From Lachnospiraceae bacterium (lineage in GTDB: Bacteria; Bacillota; Clostridia; Lachnospirales; Lachnospiraceae), in contig SVFQ01000010.1 in NCBI GenBank assembly GCA_015056765.1, positions 31,876 to 95,875 of the forward strand: 64,000 bases of DNA. Reading direction: 5' to 3'. Shown piece by piece: positions 24,758-33,803 of the stretch. A program made the position numbers and the translations under genes. The stretch's first letter is position 1. The number at the start of each line of letters is the position of its first letter. The notes below the pieces were generated by a model. The model did no database searches, was not told the DNA's origin, and was given only the letters and a program-made list of their open reading frames with translations.

Positions 24758-25783
24758 TTAGTTAAAATTGAAAAATCTACGCACGATTTTATAACCGTCC
24801 ACAGATATTTTTCTACCACCCTTACCCGGCAGATTTACATATCCGCCCAGGAATCCGTAACGAAGCTTTCTATAGAGCATGTAGTTACGTTCTTTGATAT
24901 ATTTCCAAAGCTCGGCACGTTTTTGAAGGTTTTCTTCGGTGCCGGAGATTGCCATCAAAATGGAAGAAATCACAGTAATGATTTCGAGGTAATTGAACAT
25001 GTACTTTTGACGTTTGCTATTTAGTTTTATCTTATTCCAGTTATCTACGTAGAAGTCATACATGATTTTATTGACCCTGATCTGCTGATCGATACGGGAA
25101 ATCATGATCTGCTCATTTACGGACTGATCCTCTCTACCGATGAAGTAACGATAGAAATTCACATCCAGATAATACATATTCTCTACAGCCAGCATAGGCT
25201 CGAATACATAGATATTATCTACATAGAAAGTGTGCTCCGGAAGCTTCACACCGCACTCGCGAAGGAGCTTGGTACGGAAGATTACGGAATGCATCAGGAT
25301 GTACTGTCCCTTGCGGAAATGCTTTACATCATTCCAGGTGAAAAGCTGATTCTCCGGTAATGCATGCTTGTAACGCATTACTTTATGCTTATCCTCGCCC
25401 ACCTTGTCATAGACAAAGTTGCTGATCAACATATCCAGTACTTTGCTTCCGCCAGCGTACTGCTTTAATACATCCAGGATTTCTTTATACGCGCTTTCCT
25501 TTACCCAGTCATCGGAGTCAACTACCTTGAAGAAAAGACCGGTAGCTTCTTCGATACCCTTATTTACAGCAGAACCATGTCCGCCGTTTTCTTTATTAAT
25601 GAGACGACAAATGGTAGGATAACGCTTTACATATTCCTCACCGATTTTCGCTGTATCATCGCTGGAACCATCGTTTACAATGATGATTTCTACATCTTCT
25701 CCTCCGTATAAAAGTGAGTCGATGCACTTCTTCATATATGCTGCGGAATTATAACAAGGTACCGCAAATGTAAGTAATTTCAT
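24758..25783 (-). CDS. Family 2 glycosyltransferase
   Basis: 341 residues of GT-A fold. LLTFAVPCYNSAAYMKKCIDSLL at the N-terminus, EIIIVNDGSSDDTAKIGEEY for nucleotide-sugar binding and FKVVDSDDWV with the DxD-like metal site (about residue 90) define the family. No membrane span is seen. The ATG at 25783 gives the usual start; a TTG two codons upstream also opens the frame, and no strong ribosome site is visible for either. The sugar donor and acceptor are unknown. It is not in a polysaccharide cluster. Confidence 0.88.
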   Translation of the reverse strand: MKLLTFAVPCYNSAAYMKKCIDSLLYGGEDVEIIIVNDGSSDDTAKIGEEYVKRYPTICRLINKENGGHGSAVNKGIEEATGLFFKVVDSDDWVKESAYKEILDVLKQYAGGSKVLDMLISNFVYDKVGEDKHKVMRYKHALPENQLFTWNDVKHFRKGQYILMHSVIFRTKLLRECGVKLPEHTFYVDNIYVFEPMLAVENMYYLDVNFYRYFIGREDQSVNEQIMISRIDQQIRVNKIMYDFYVDNWNKIKLNSKRQKYMFNYLEIITVISSILMAISGTEENLQKRAELWKYIKERNYMLYRKLRYGFLGGYVNLPGKGGRKISVDGYKIVRRFFNFN

Positions 25784-25846
25784 AGTCAATTGTTGCCATT
25801 CATTTTGTAAAAATGGCTTTCCTTTCTTTTTCCTTCCTCATAGCTC

Positions 25847-26941
25847 TTAGCTTTTAAGTGCCGCAGAGCCTTGTTGCATCTGGAGATACTCCGTAAATGC
25901 ATGAAAAGCTGAGGGAATGGGATACTTCTTCTCAATCTCCTCTTTGGCAATTAAAAACTCCGCTGTCAGTCTATCATTTTCCAGGGCTTCTGCCAATCGT
26001 ATTTCATCGATTTTTACAGAAAAACCTTTCATATGCCACTCTTTGTGGGTGAAAATATGCTTGCTTTCCGCTATAGGCTTCACCTGTACAGGCTCAATTC
26101 CTAAGCTTCTCACATATTCTACAGCTTCTTTTTTGCTTAAAAATCCCTCTTGGTGGGGGAACTCATACATGCCGGCTAGTAATCCCTTCGCCGGCCTTTT
26201 GCGTATCACCAGGCGATTCTCGCTTTCTAATAAAAACACCGTCATCTTCTCGATGGTACGCTTTGCCTTCGGCTTCTTCACCGGATACTCTGTCATGGTG
26301 CCCTTCACATACGCCTGACACAGAGACTGAAGCGGGCATGTGTCGCACTTCGGTGCGCCATTTGGAAGACACACCATGGCTCCTAATTCCATCAAAGCCT
26401 GATTCAAATCTCCGGGCGCATCAGCCGGCATAATCTCCAGAAGCTCTGCTTCTATTCTGCGCTTATGGGCAGGCAGCAAAATATCCTCCGGGTCAGCATC
26501 CAGTCTGGCAAAAACACGCATCACATTGCCATCCACCGCCGGTGCTTTGATGCCAAAGGCGATGGAAGCCACTGCTCCTGCCGTATAACTGCCAATTCCC
26601 GGAAGCTTCAAAAGTGCGTCAGGATCTGCCGGCATCTGACCATCATACTGCTCCATGATAATGCAGGCTGCTTTCTGCAGATTCCGCACTCTATTGTAGT
26701 ATCCAAGTCCCTCCCAAAGTTTCAGTAAGGACTCTTCTTCTGCCTTGGCCAAGTCTGCAATGGTAGGAAGTGCCTTGAGAAATCTGTCATAGTAGGGCTT
26801 TACCGCCTCTACTCTGGTCTGCTGCAGCATAATCTCCGAAACCCAGATATGGTAAGGATCTCTGCTTTCTCGCCAGGGCAAAACTCGTCTTCCTGCGTGG
26901 TACCAGTCAAGTAATCTCTCTGCTATCTCAGGCGAGTGCAT
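25847..26941 (-). CDS. mutY: A/G-specific adenine glycosylase
   Basis: Removes adenine mispaired with 8-oxoguanine in DNA repair. The helix-hairpin-helix is visible in LLKLPGIGSYTAGAVASIAFGIKAPAVDGNVMRVFARL, with the catalytic Asp in the VDGNV context (about residue 138). The 4Fe-4S loop CLPNGAPKCDTCPLQSLC is near residue 195. The C-terminal NUDIX-like domain (EKMTVFLLESENRLVIRKRPAKGLLAGMYEFPHQEG) recognises oxoG. 364 residues is normal. The gene starts 19 bases inside the end of the DUF1653 gene, indicating coupled translation. Confidence 0.95.
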   Translation of the reverse strand: MHSPEIAERLLDWYHAGRRVLPWRESRDPYHIWVSEIMLQQTRVEAVKPYYDRFLKALPTIADLAKAEEESLLKLWEGLGYYNRVRNLQKAACIIMEQYDGQMPADPDALLKLPGIGSYTAGAVASIAFGIKAPAVDGNVMRVFARLDADPEDILLPAHKRRIEAELLEIMPADAPGDLNQALMELGAMVCLPNGAPKCDTCPLQSLCQAYVKGTMTEYPVKKPKAKRTIEKMTVFLLESENRLVIRKRPAKGLLAGMYEFPHQEGFLSKKEAVEYVRSLGIEPVQVKPIAESKHIFTHKEWHMKGFSVKIDEIRLAEALENDRLTAEFLIAKEEIEKKYPIPSAFHAFTEYLQMQQGSAALKS

Positions 26942-27531
26942 TCAAACTGCTCCTTATTCGACAGGCAATACTTCAAATCTTCGAATTGCGCCTCTAAGTC
27001 ATCCTCTTCATTGAGCTGAACGTCAATGGCGATGGACATGGTCTCCAGCATCTGCTTCGTAATCTCATCTCTGACAGAGCACAAAATACGCAGCTTCTCA
27101 CCATAAGTGTCTGCATCTAGATACTCCATCACAGCAGGATGCACGGTCCAAGTCTCTTCTGTGGAAGCGTCTGCTTTCGCAGTCTGATTGTCAGTCGTCA
27201 CACTCTGCATAGTCGCCCGGTCCACACCCACAGGCTTCTCAGCCTTTTGCTGCGCATCTCCTAATTTCACAGCTTCCTCTGCAGATAAAATCACAGGGTC
27301 TGTCACAGGTTCAAAGCGAAGCTCCTGCTTTACATCCGGATATTTCACATGATCTACAGGACTGGTAAACATAGAAAGTGGACGGGCATATATCCCCCCG
27401 TCCCCATAAAGAGCCTGATAGATTACAAGTTGCTCGCGGGTCTCTGAGTGAGTAGCAATGGTCACCACTCGATAATAGTTTCCCTTAAAGTGCTTATATA
27501 TCTGATTTGGCTGTGGTATATTCGTCATCAT
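26923..27531 (-). CDS. DUF1653-containing protein
   Basis: About 202 residues. The N-terminal DUF1653 domain is clear (PNQIYKHFKGNYYRVVTIATHSETREQLVIYQALYGDGGIYARPLSMF), a small SH3-like fold of unknown role. The second half is acidic and ends in a helical region with no recognised motif. The ATG at 27531 follows AAAGTGAG; the frame opens nine codons upstream with a weaker site. It overlaps mutY by 19 bases, so the two are cotranscribed. Confidence 0.78.
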   Translation of the reverse strand: MMTNIPQPNQIYKHFKGNYYRVVTIATHSETREQLVIYQALYGDGGIYARPLSMFTSPVDHVKYPDVKQELRFEPVTDPVILSAEEAVKLGDAQQKAEKPVGVDRATMQSVTTDNQTAKADASTEETWTVHPAVMEYLDADTYGEKLRILCSVRDEITKQMLETMSIAIDVQLNEEDDLEAQFEDLKYCLSNKEQFECTRLR

Positions 27532-27589
27532 AATACTCACTTTCTTCCGATAGTACACTTACTTAAATCGGATTTTGCGTCCTTGATTA

Positions 27590-28027
27590 TTATAATGATT
27601 TTCCCGCTAAATCGCAACGCAGGATAAAGGTAAAATCGCTCTCCTTTTCCGGAAAAGGTACTGCCTGCAAAACCTCCACCAATTCCTGTTTTTCTTCCGT
27701 TCCCATTTTGGCAAACCTGTCATGATGAATCATCACTTCGTACTCTCTGGCACCGTCTTCTCTGTAGGTTTTGGTCATGGTGACGCCGCTCATATCCAGG
27801 CCTTTCTTCGTCAGCACCTCTTTCACATCACTGCGGTAAGCCTTCTCCCAAGCCTGGTATGTTTCCTCGGATACGCCATTTCCATAGGTACCTTTCCCAT
27901 TCACGGGCAGCACCATGAAAAAGCAAATAATGAAAATGACAGCCAGCGCTGCTATAGCCAGTCTGGTATTGCCCCTGTTCTGTCTTCTCTGAATATAAAT
28001 AGAATTATAATAATTTGTCTTTCTCAT
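27590..28027 (-). CDS. Uncharacterised membrane-anchored protein
   Basis: 145 residues: a basic N-terminus (RRQNRGNTR), one membrane span (about residues 23-41) and a soluble outer domain with charged helices and a single Cys near the end. No family is recognised. A GGGAGG-type site precedes the ATG at 28027. It lies upstream of DUF1653/mutY on the same strand with a 58-base gap. The 250-base region upstream (28028-28278) contains only the terminator of the next gene and no ORF. Confidence 0.6.
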   Translation of the reverse strand: MRKTNYYNSIYIQRRQNRGNTRLAIAALAVIFIICFFMVLPVNGKGTYGNGVSEETYQAWEKAYRSDVKEVLTKKGLDMSGVTMTKTYREDGAREYEVMIHHDRFAKMGTEEKQELVEVLQAVPFPEKESDFTFILRCDLAGKSL

Positions 28028-28239
28028 GATTTATCCTCCCATGTATCAAACCGGCGTTCATGTCCGCACTACTGTTTTTCGTTTTCTAAGTTACTAAGGT
28101 TTTCTATGGTTTAAGGATAAATCATGAGCTGTCCTATAATCAGGACACCTATTTCAAGACTATAAAAGAACTTAAATGGACCCCTAACCCCGTCCCCAAG
28201 GGTCCACCAGGCTCATCCCCCGTAACGAGTTCAAAATAC

Positions 28240-28272
28240 GCAAAAAGGACGGGGTTTTCAGCCCCGTCCTAC
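28240..28272 (-). terminator. Terminator of the alpha/beta-hydrolase gene
   Basis: AGGACGGGG and CCCCGTCCT (28246-28270) form a 9-bp GC-rich stem followed by TTTTTG on the minus strand, eight bases after the stop codon. Confidence 0.85.
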
Positions 28273-28278
28273 GTAAGT

Positions 28279-30315
28279 TTATTTCAGATATACAGTTGTA
28301 TTTGCCACGGTCATGAGGGTCATCAGTATTGCGTTGAGGAATGCCGGTGTCCACACATTACCGGTGCGTTTATACAGAGCTCTGGAAAGCACTGCTGCGA
28401 TAGCCAAAGTAGGCACCATAGCCACCAATACGATACCGGAAAGGGCTGCGTTTGGATGTGCAGATACGCCAGTTGCAAACAGCACGCAGTACTGACGCAC
28501 CAGCCACAAGAAGATACCACCTGCGTTCATAGCGATAGCCAGGCAATATCCCTTTCCTCCCTGCAAAGCTTCGGTATGGGTATTTACAAAAATCGAAGCC
28601 GTAGAAATCAAATAAAACAGGAAGAACGTAGGCAGGTATTTGCATACCGTCAGCAAAATATTGGCATCAAAGGTCTTAAAAGCAAAGGTCCAAATACGGA
28701 AGTCTGTCTTAAATACAGCATCCACGCAGAATAGCAATGTGTATGCAATCACTACAGTCAGGATGGCTGTAACAAAAGCAGCGCACACAGTCTTCACGGG
28801 CACTTTCACACCATACTGGGCAAAGCCCGCACCCTCTTTGGCTTTGGTTGCCACATAGACTACGCTCATTACCAAAAGGGAAATCAGGGCTGCTCCTATA
28901 GTCCAGTAGGCGATATTATTTACCACCGGTGCAGTCCAAATAGTGAGATTCTGGAACAGTGGCACCTTGGTCAAAATAGCCAGCAAGCATCCGGAAGCGA
29001 ATACCAGGCAACTACCCACCTGATAACCTTTACGGTTCTCTTCGGCCTTACGAGAGATGCAGAATGCAAAGATGCCGCTAATAGAAAGTCCCAGCGCCAG
29101 GAACCTCAAAATCTGCATGCCCTGTGAAGTTACATCCACGTCGTATAAGCTTTCAAAGAAGATAGCCGGTAGCAAAATAGCTGTCAATAATACTGCAAAG
29201 CCTGCAAATCTGCCACCTACTGAGGCATCCGTTTTTGCCGGAGCAATCAGTTCTGTACGCGCCTCCTTTAAGAATGGAAGCTGCTGCAGCAGTACTACGA
29301 TTGGTACGATCATCATGATAAAGCCGATGAGTGCAATCAGTTCAAACAATTCTTTCAGCATCCAAGTCTGAGAAGTCGGTGCAATCTGTTTGATATTATT
29401 TGCATAATCTGCAAAAGCTGTCTGATAGAACTCTATTGCATAACCAGTGGTCTTCTTGGAAAAATGATTCCAAGGATGCGTCTGTGCCGGCTCATAGATG
29501 ATTCTCTTGCCACCATCAGAGGTATCATACCAAGTATTAGCCTGACCGCTTTCCTGCTGTAAGAAAGTCTTGCCGTCCGGAGTGGCTACGTAGTCTTTAT
29601 AGCGCACGGTGCCGCCTGCCTCTGCAGGATCATTGAAGAAGAACTCATCATAGTGCGCTGCCACTTTACCCATGAAGCGACCGCCGCCTGCTGCGTCTGC
29701 TGCCTCTGCGGTGACACCCAAAAGACCGGAATAGGAGAAGTCAGAGCCTTCCGTCAGACCAGCATAGATTTTACGTACGCCGGTAGCTGCAGCTGCCTGC
29801 TCGTCCATAGCCAGCGCCATGGTACTACTGAAACCGCCCATAGAATGACCGGTAACACCGATGATACCGTTCCCTGCTGCATCTTTTAATACATAAGGCT
29901 GCTCATACATGTACTGCACTGCATCATACATAGAGTGAATCCAGAAAGTAGACCACAGGCCAAAGAAATCCGTGCCGCTATAGGCAGACGCATTGGCTTT
30001 TGAATGTCCGTGATCATACATATCCAGAGCCAGTACCACATAGCCTCTTCTGCTTAGTTCGATGGCATTGGCATCCTGCATTTCTGCAGAGTTTAGATAG
30101 CCATGTGTCACGATAACAGTAGGCTTTGGATTCTCTGCTGAGGCATCCTTTGGCAGATATAAAAGGCCTGATAGTGTGCCTGTCTCTGTGTCAAAAGACA
30201 CCCTGGAGACTTTGGTTTTCCCGAAGTTTGAATTGATCAGCATAGCGAAGATGCTCCCCAAAAGCACCAGACAAAGCGCTATGCATAGTAACCGTACAGT
30301 TTTTTGCTTTTTCAT
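28279..30315 (-). CDS. Alpha/beta hydrolase fused to a polytopic membrane domain
   Basis: 678 residues. An N-terminal signal-anchor (about 7-28) leads into an extracytoplasmic alpha/beta-hydrolase domain. It has PTVIVTHGYLNSAE (oxyanion region), the nucleophile elbow GVTGHSMGGFSS (Ser near residue 158) and a later HPWNHF that may supply the catalytic His. From about residue 320 to the end there are roughly nine hydrophobic spans with no known transporter motif. The layout suggests a membrane-bound esterase or lipase acting at the outer face. The role of the membrane domain is unknown. It has its own terminator and follows the OYE-type reductase by 20 bases. Confidence 0.75.
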   Translation of the reverse strand: MKKQKTVRLLCIALCLVLLGSIFAMLINSNFGKTKVSRVSFDTETGTLSGLLYLPKDASAENPKPTVIVTHGYLNSAEMQDANAIELSRRGYVVLALDMYDHGHSKANASAYSGTDFFGLWSTFWIHSMYDAVQYMYEQPYVLKDAAGNGIIGVTGHSMGGFSSTMALAMDEQAAAATGVRKIYAGLTEGSDFSYSGLLGVTAEAADAAGGGRFMGKVAAHYDEFFFNDPAEAGGTVRYKDYVATPDGKTFLQQESGQANTWYDTSDGGKRIIYEPAQTHPWNHFSKKTTGYAIEFYQTAFADYANNIKQIAPTSQTWMLKELFELIALIGFIMMIVPIVVLLQQLPFLKEARTELIAPAKTDASVGGRFAGFAVLLTAILLPAIFFESLYDVDVTSQGMQILRFLALGLSISGIFAFCISRKAEENRKGYQVGSCLVFASGCLLAILTKVPLFQNLTIWTAPVVNNIAYWTIGAALISLLVMSVVYVATKAKEGAGFAQYGVKVPVKTVCAAFVTAILTVVIAYTLLFCVDAVFKTDFRIWTFAFKTFDANILLTVCKYLPTFFLFYLISTASIFVNTHTEALQGGKGYCLAIAMNAGGIFLWLVRQYCVLFATGVSAHPNAALSGIVLVAMVPTLAIAAVLSRALYKRTGNVWTPAFLNAILMTLMTVANTTVYLK

Positions 30316-30334
30316 GTGATAACCCCCTATCCTC

Positions 30335-32278
30335 TTAAGCTAAAAATGTAGATCCAAGACCGTTGGCAGCGAAAGTAGCATCTACGATTCTGCCGGAACG
30401 ATCAGCATCACCCAACACAAATACCTCATCAAAATTGTCAAAGAACGGCTCAACCAACTGGTTGACAGGACGAACGCCCAGCGCAATGACTACGGTGTCT
30501 GCCTCTAGCTTGGTTGTGGCTTTGGTCTCTGTATTCTCTAATGTCACAGAGCCCTGGTCGATGCTCATAAGACGCTCGCAGGTCTTTACTTCGATACCCA
30601 TCTTCTGATAACGCATCATAGTATCTACCAGCACAGATTTGTAAAGGCCGCGACCTACTTCCTTCATCATCTCCACTAAAGTAACCTGACATCCCTTGTC
30701 GCCTAAAGTCTCTGCAGTCTCAAGACCGGTGATACCACCACCGATGACAGCTACTTTACCGGTAGGAGTCTTTTTACCTAAAAGCACATCTTCTGCTGTC
30801 ATGACATTGGCACCATCGATACCCGGAATCTGTGGAACGATTGGTGTACCGCCGGTTGCGATGAATACGCCTACAGGATTTACGGCTTTCACAGCATCCA
30901 CAGTAGCTTCGCAGTTTAACTTCACTTCGATGTTTTCTGCCTTAGTAACTCTGGCGATGAGGGAATCTTTGTAAGCACCCAGTTTTTCTTTCAAAAGTGG
31001 CTTATCTGCCACGTTCAGCTGTCCACCTAAGTGATCTGCTTTCTCGAAAAGAACCGGTGCGAAGCCTCTCTCGCTTAAAGTAAGAGCTGCCTGCATACCT
31101 GCAGGGCCACCACCGATAATGGCTACTTTTCTGCCATCTCCGTTCTTTACCACGTCAGCATACTCTACTTCACGGCCACAGCGTGGGTTTACTGCACACT
31201 TGATATGACCACCTTCGGAAAGACATCCGAAGCAATACAGACATCCGATACATTTATTGATTTCATCAGCACGACCTTCTTTGGTCTTCTTCACCCAGTT
31301 AGGATCAGCCAGGTGTGCTCTACCTACTGCTACGAAGTCACACACGTCTGATTCTAAGAGTTCTTCTGCCACGTCAGGATCCTTGATGTTATTTGCTGCA
31401 ATGACAGGAATCTGTACTGCCTTTTTGATAGCTGTACCCAAATGTCTCTTCCAGCCCTGTGCAAAGCTTGCAGGCTCTACGATGGTGGTAGAGCTTTCAT
31501 AGATACCGCTGCTGACATTGATTACATCGATGCCGCATTTCTCTAAGCATTTCGCGATTTCGATGCTGTCTTCCAGTTTCAGACCGCCCTCTACAAACTC
31601 ATCTGCACTGATTCTGACAGAAATGATGAACTGAGGGCCGCACATTGCACGAATACCCTGAATCATCTCCTGCAGAATGCGGATACGATTTTCGAAGGAT
31701 CCGCCGTACTTATCTGTACGTTTGTTAGTGTATGGAGAAAGGAACTCGCATAGTAGATAGCCATGAGCTGCATGAAGTTCTACACCATCGAAGCCAGCCA
31801 TTTTTGCAAATACAGCGCCACGTACAAAGGCCTTAACCAAGTCCTCACACTCTTCTGTAGTCAGTTCACGAGGCATTTCCTGGGTCACCTTACACATCAC
31901 CGCAGATGGTGCCACGATCTGTCTGCCACCAATCATAGCGGACTTATTCTCACGACCGGGATGCTGCAACTGCATGAGGATCTTGGTGCCATACTTATGC
32001 ACACGCTCAGCAAGTCTCTCTAAGTGAGGTACCTGTCCTAATTCATAAGCGCCAAGCTGGTTAGGAATAGCAGTACCAAATACAGGCTCTACTCTGGTAA
32101 TCTCTGTGATGATGAGACCTACTCCTCCTTTTGCGCGCTCCTCGTAGTAACGGATGATGTGCTCATTTGCCTCTCCGTTTTGTTGTGCAAGAGAAACACC
32201 CATCGCGGGCATTACTACACGGTTCTTCAAATTCATAGAACCGATTTTTCCTCTTGCTAAAAGTTTCTCGTATGCCAT
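30335..32278 (-). CDS. Old-yellow-enzyme type Fe-S flavoprotein reductase
   Basis: 647 residues of the NADH:flavin oxidoreductase / 2,4-dienoyl-CoA reductase family, which also includes enoate reductases and bile-acid BaiCD/BaiH enzymes. An FMN-binding TIM barrel fills residues 1-330 (LKNRVVMPAMGVSL; GVELHAAHGYLLCEFLSP; VGRAHLADPNWV). A 4Fe-4S cluster follows (CIGCLYCFGC plus a Cys in IKCAVNP, near residue 345). Two Rossmann motifs bind FAD and NADH (KVAIIGGGPAGMQAAL and KVAVIGGGITGLETAE). The ATG at 32278 has AAAGGAGG eight bases ahead. It is divergent from a PucR-type regulator, which likely controls it. Substrate unknown; an unsaturated acid or ketone is likely. Confidence 0.9.
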   Translation of the reverse strand: MAYEKLLARGKIGSMNLKNRVVMPAMGVSLAQQNGEANEHIIRYYEERAKGGVGLIITEITRVEPVFGTAIPNQLGAYELGQVPHLERLAERVHKYGTKILMQLQHPGRENKSAMIGGRQIVAPSAVMCKVTQEMPRELTTEECEDLVKAFVRGAVFAKMAGFDGVELHAAHGYLLCEFLSPYTNKRTDKYGGSFENRIRILQEMIQGIRAMCGPQFIISVRISADEFVEGGLKLEDSIEIAKCLEKCGIDVINVSSGIYESSTTIVEPASFAQGWKRHLGTAIKKAVQIPVIAANNIKDPDVAEELLESDVCDFVAVGRAHLADPNWVKKTKEGRADEINKCIGCLYCFGCLSEGGHIKCAVNPRCGREVEYADVVKNGDGRKVAIIGGGPAGMQAALTLSERGFAPVLFEKADHLGGQLNVADKPLLKEKLGAYKDSLIARVTKAENIEVKLNCEATVDAVKAVNPVGVFIATGGTPIVPQIPGIDGANVMTAEDVLLGKKTPTGKVAVIGGGITGLETAETLGDKGCQVTLVEMMKEVGRGLYKSVLVDTMMRYQKMGIEVKTCERLMSIDQGSVTLENTETKATTKLEADTVVIALGVRPVNQLVEPFFDNFDEVFVLGDADRSGRIVDATFAANGLGSTFLA

Positions 32279-32373
32279 AAACCATACCTCCTTTTCTATC
32301 TTTCTAAATAAAATTATAGAAAAAGGGATATAAAAAAAATACAGATTTGAGGCATAAAAAAAGAGATGTGCTA

Positions 32374-32401
32374 TTGTGCATGGCGCACAAGATGCTATAA
32401 T
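32374..32401 (+). promoter_or_regulatory. Regulator promoter overlapping a palindromic operator
   Basis: TTGTGC-ATGGC-GCACAA (32374-32390) is a perfect 6-bp inverted repeat with a 5-base centre. Its left arm doubles as a -35 box for TATAAT at 32396-32401 (spacer 16). It lies only seven bases ahead of the regulator ATG and in the divergent region shared with the reductase gene, suggesting autorepression. Confidence 0.5.
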
Positions 32402-32407
32402 AATTTC

Positions 32408-33766
32408 ATGAACATAGAACATTCCGAGGCTATGCGCGATCTACTACTGACGCGCTATGATGCCACCATTACAGAGAATCAAATCCAAATATCCCCGGAG
32501 CAGCTGCAAAGCTACGTGCTGGAAATGGCGCAGCGACTGGCAGAGGAGCAAACAAGAGAAGAGCCTCCCGTAGAAAGCTACGAGACCACCTACCGCAATG
32601 TCTTTCCTCCTTTATATGAAGGTGAGGATTTTCATGAATTGGTAGAACGTACCGCCAAGTTTCTGGGCCGCTCTGTCGTAATCATCGATTTAGGCTTCCA
32701 TGTCATCGATTACTCCAGAGAAATCAAGGTCACAGACCCGCTTTGGACCGAGAATGTCCGTCGTGGCTACTGTACCTACGAATTCATCAAAGCCATCAAC
32801 GAGATGCTGCCCAATGACCGATTGCCCAAAAACTCCGACGCCTTCTTCATCACTTGTGAGAAGTCTGATGAATTAAAGCTCTGCAGCCTCTTATACTATA
32901 AGAAGCACCCCATTGGCTATATGATTCTGTTAGATAACAGAAAGGGTATACAGCCCTATCACCAGCAGTTCTTGCCTCGTATCAGCAAAAAGCTGGCCAA
33001 GGCCCTTAGAGCCCATGAAGAATACAGTGATTTATTTATCTCTGCTTCTTCAGAGATTCTCACCAATCTCCTCAATGGCACCACCATCGAAGACGGAGAG
33101 GCCCTGCTACTGTCCCAGACTTTGCAGACCCCTCAGCCGCTAAAGCTTTATATCCTGCGAGGAAAGTTAGACACCATCCACGGTGTCTCTCATCTGCGGA
33201 GCCAGATGCATGACTATCCGCAGCTTCTCCACGTGCTGGTGTATCACAGCTATATCGTGGCTTTCATCAAAGCCGAGGATGAGATGCCTCTGTGGGAGCA
33301 ATTTCGTAAAAGTGAGCTAAAGGAAGAAATCTCCGATATCGCTTCCAGCAATGTGTTCTATCACATCGATGAGATTCCGCGCCAGTACAAGCTGGCTCGC
33401 ACCTCCTTTTCATTGGCTGCAAAGCTTGGCCGAAAGGAACTGATTCATCACTGGAAAGATTACGAATTCTTCCATATCCTAAATGAATGCCCAGACAGAG
33501 AAAAGCTCACCAGCTATGTACATCCTGCCATCTATACCCTGATTCAATACGATGAAGCAAAAGATGGTCAGCTCCTGGATACCTTAAAGAGCTACATTCA
33601 ATGTGGTCTAAGTGTAAAGGACACCTCTAGTGCCCTCTTTGTGCACCGCAATACCCTGACATACAGGCTCAAAAAAATAACGGATCTTACCGGCATCAAC
33701 CTGGAGAACATTTCGGAGCTAATGCGCCTGGTGCGTTCTGTACAAATCCTTGAATTCTTAGGCTAA
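32408..33766 (+). CDS. PucR/CdaR-type transcriptional regulator
   Basis: 452 residues. The C-terminal HTH_30 helix-turn-helix (LKSYIQCGLSVKDTSSALFVHRNTLTYRLKKITDLTGINL, about 395-435) is the hallmark of the PucR/CdaR family, and the centre has the GGDEF-like fold typical of it. The N-terminal part would sense a small molecule. The ATG at 32408 is chosen because the palindromic promoter ends just before it; the frame opens 14 codons upstream inside that promoter. It is divergent from the OYE-type reductase and so probably regulates it. Confidence 0.85.
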   Translation: MNIEHSEAMRDLLLTRYDATITENQIQISPEQLQSYVLEMAQRLAEEQTREEPPVESYETTYRNVFPPLYEGEDFHELVERTAKFLGRSVVIIDLGFHVIDYSREIKVTDPLWTENVRRGYCTYEFIKAINEMLPNDRLPKNSDAFFITCEKSDELKLCSLLYYKKHPIGYMILLDNRKGIQPYHQQFLPRISKKLAKALRAHEEYSDLFISASSEILTNLLNGTTIEDGEALLLSQTLQTPQPLKLYILRGKLDTIHGVSHLRSQMHDYPQLLHVLVYHSYIVAFIKAEDEMPLWEQFRKSELKEEISDIASSNVFYHIDEIPRQYKLARTSFSLAAKLGRKELIHHWKDYEFFHILNECPDREKLTSYVHPAIYTLIQYDEAKDGQLLDTLKSYIQCGLSVKDTSSALFVHRNTLTYRLKKITDLTGINLENISELMRLVRSVQILEFLG

Positions 33767-33803
33767 GAAAAGGCCGTGGAAAACTCCACGGCCCTTATAT
33801 TTT
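33767..33803. terminator. Bidirectional terminator
   Basis: GGCCGTGGA and TCCACGGCC (33772-33793) form a perfect 9-bp stem with A-run before and T-rich run after. It serves the convergent regulator and Cys-rich protein genes. Confidence 0.8.
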
